NCBI GenBank assembly: GCA_023393475.1
Contig: JAEWLC010000077.1
Location: forward strand, 1 to 60,293
Length of the DNA stretch: 60,293 nt
Direction of reading: 5' to 3'
DNA from: Pseudomonadota bacterium
GTDB taxonomy: Bacteria > Pseudomonadota > Alphaproteobacteria > Rhizobiales > Devosiaceae
A program made the position numbers and the translations under genes. Of this stretch, positions 59,052 through 60,293 are shown piece by piece. The first letter of the stretch is position 1. Each line of letters begins with the position of its first letter. The notes under the pieces were generated by a model. The model did not search any database. It saw only the letters and a program-made list of their open reading frames with translations, and was not told the origin of the DNA.

Positions 59052-60293
59052 ATGGATGCAGTGATCGACAGGGACGCGAACTTGGGGGCGGCGGTGGATT
59101 TCATCCCGCAGGGGCTCGCCGTGTTCGATCCCGACCTGCGGCTGGTCACCGCCAACCGGCGCTACCGCGAACTGCTGGCGCTGCCGCCCGGGCACGTGGT
59201 GCCGGGCACGCCGCTCTACGACATCGCCCTGTTCCTGGCGCGCCGCGGCGACCTGGGCGAAGGCGACCCCACCTACCTCGCGGCGCAGCGGGTGCAGCAG
59301 CTTACCGGATCGCCGGCGACGGTGACGCAGCGGCTCGGCGCGAAGGGGCAGACGCTCGAGTTCTACTCCTCGCGGCTGCCCGACGGCGGGCTGGTGGTCA
59401 GCTTCTCGGACGTGACCGACCGGGTGTCGGCGGAAAGCGAGATCGCGCAGATCAACCAATCGCTGGAAGGCCGGGTGGAAGAGCGCACCGCCGACCTGAT
59501 CCGGGTGAACTCCGAGCTCGAGATCGCGCGCGCCAAGGCCGACGCCGCCAACCGCGACAAGACGCGGTTCCTGGCGGCCGCGAGCCACGACCTGCTGCAG
59601 CCGCTGAACGCCGCCCGCCTCTACACCGCCACGCTGGTGGAACGGGCCGGCGGCACCGGACTCGACGAACTGGCGAACTCGATCGAGGCGTCGCTGACGG
59701 CGGTGGAAGAGATCATGTCGGCGCTGCTCGACATTTCGCGGCTCGACGCGGGGGCGCTGAAGCCGAACTCCGCGCCGTTCCAGATTCGCGACCTGCTCAA
59801 GAAGGTCGACATCGAGTTCGCGCCGATGGCGGCCAAGAAGCAGATCCGGCTCAGGCTGGTCGAGACCTGCGCGACGGCGGTGGGCGACCGGGCGCTGGTC
59901 GGGCGCGTGGTACAGAACCTCGTCTCCAACGCCATCAAGTACACACGGCCAGGCGGGCAGGTGCTGGTGGGGGTGCGGCGGCGCGGCACCCGCCTCAGGC
60001 TCGATATCATCGACACCGGCATCGGCTTCAACCGCGACCAGCATGCGCTGATCTTCGCCGAGTTCAGCCGGCTCGAGCACGGCGCCCGCATGGCGCAGGG
60101 GCTGGGGCTGGGGCTGTCGATCGTCAAGCGGCTGGTGACGGCGCTGGGCGTGACGCTCGAACTCGACAGTGCCGAAGGCCGCGGCTCGCGCTTTTCGGTG
60201 TACCTGCCGGTGACGCGTCTCGTCGGCCCACCGCTCGAGACCGGTCGTCCCATCGGCGAGGCGCCATCCAACCTCACCGGCCTGCGCGTGCTC
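59052..60293 (+). CDS. PAS-domain sensor histidine kinase (3' end outside window)
   Basis: At least 414 residues, open to the end of the window. Residues about 15-120 form a PAS-like domain (FIPQGLAVFDPDLRLVTANR), followed by a coiled linker (LEGRVEERTADLIRVNSELE), the HisKA dimerisation domain with phospho-acceptor His in FLAAASHDLLQPL (about residue 178), and the HATPase domain with N box NLVSNAIKYTRPGG, DTGIGF, and G2 box GLGLGLSIVKRL. No transmembrane segment is seen, so it is probably cytoplasmic. Kinases of this plan (NahK-like) often carry a C-terminal receiver domain, which would lie beyond the window. It may work with the FixJ-like regulator nearby. Confidence 0.9.
   Translation, partial: MDAVIDRDANLGAAVDFIPQGLAVFDPDLRLVTANRRYRELLALPPGHVVPGTPLYDIALFLARRGDLGEGDPTYLAAQRVQQLTGSPATVTQRLGAKGQTLEFYSSRLPDGGLVVSFSDVTDRVSAESEIAQINQSLEGRVEERTADLIRVNSELEIARAKADAANRDKTRFLAAASHDLLQPLNAARLYTATLVERAGGTGLDELANSIEASLTAVEEIMSALLDISRLDAGALKPNSAPFQIRDLLKKVDIEFAPMAAKKQIRLRLVETCATAVGDRALVGRVVQNLVSNAIKYTRPGGQVLVGVRRRGTRLRLDIIDTGIGFNRDQHALIFAEFSRLEHGARMAQGLGLGLSIVKRLVTALGVTLELDSAEGRGSRFSVYLPVTRLVGPPLETGRPIGEAPSNLTGLRVL

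Overview
The window is GC-rich chromosomal DNA of an alphaproteobacterium, most likely a member of the Hyphomicrobiales (Rhizobiales). The best evidence is the conserved gene string murA - DUF2948 - hisD - UPF0262 - low-molecular-weight phosphatase - infA - maf - yacG - tRNA-Phe (15.3-21.9 kb), the alphaproteobacterial 5-aminolevulinate synthase hemA with an FNR/FixK-type box, and FixJ-like and IclR regulators. The content resembles Devosia-like genomes, but the genus is an inference from gene content only.

Layout. 0-3 kb: a cytochrome c with two exported partners (one a pentapeptide-repeat protein) and another exported protein. 3.1-7.7 kb: sugar-acid catabolism (amidohydrolase, SDR, L-fuconate dehydratase, Gfo/Idh/MocA oxidoreductase). 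7.8-14.8 kb: an unusual block with a CHAT protease, a membrane-anchored nSTAND-type ATPase, an unknown 366-residue protein and a small exported Cys-containing protein in one operon, divergent from a UG/Abi-like reverse transcriptase whose N-terminus looks like a Tat signal. tRNA-Thr lies just beyond it. This is the best candidate for an undescribed conflict or defence system. 15-21.9 kb: the housekeeping string, in which UPF0262 and the phosphatase are fused into one ORF. 21.85-26.65 kb: a small genomic island in the 3' end of tRNA-Phe, bounded by a 16-bp direct repeat, with a decayed tyrosine integrase, a serine recombinase, a HEPN-like protein and several unknown genes.

28.2-43.0 kb: a catabolic region. 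A five-gene peptide/opine-type ABC transporter is translationally coupled to an SDR, a NagA-like deacetylase and two tandem paralogous small proteins. It is followed by two IclR regulators, a D-threonine aldolase/D-serine dehydratase-like PLP enzyme, an MlrC-like M81 metallopeptidase, a RidA protein and a GSA-aminomutase-like class III aminotransferase. Together these suggest uptake and breakdown of a small N-acylated or D-amino-acid-containing compound; the substrate is not evident.

43-60.3 kb: coenzyme A synthesis (coaBC, coaA), a LuxR-type regulator divergent from an HtrA-like protease, a cupin and a TIM-barrel isomerase, two tandem OmpA-domain lipoproteins, an SDR, a 441-residue protein of unknown function, hemA, murein endopeptidase mepA, a zeta-class GST, a methyltransferase, a FixJ-like regulator with a degenerate receiver domain, mscL, and the start of a PAS histidine kinase cut by the window end. 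Five copies or part-copies of an intergenic inverted-repeat family are scattered through the window. No rRNA, CRISPR array or IS transposase was seen.
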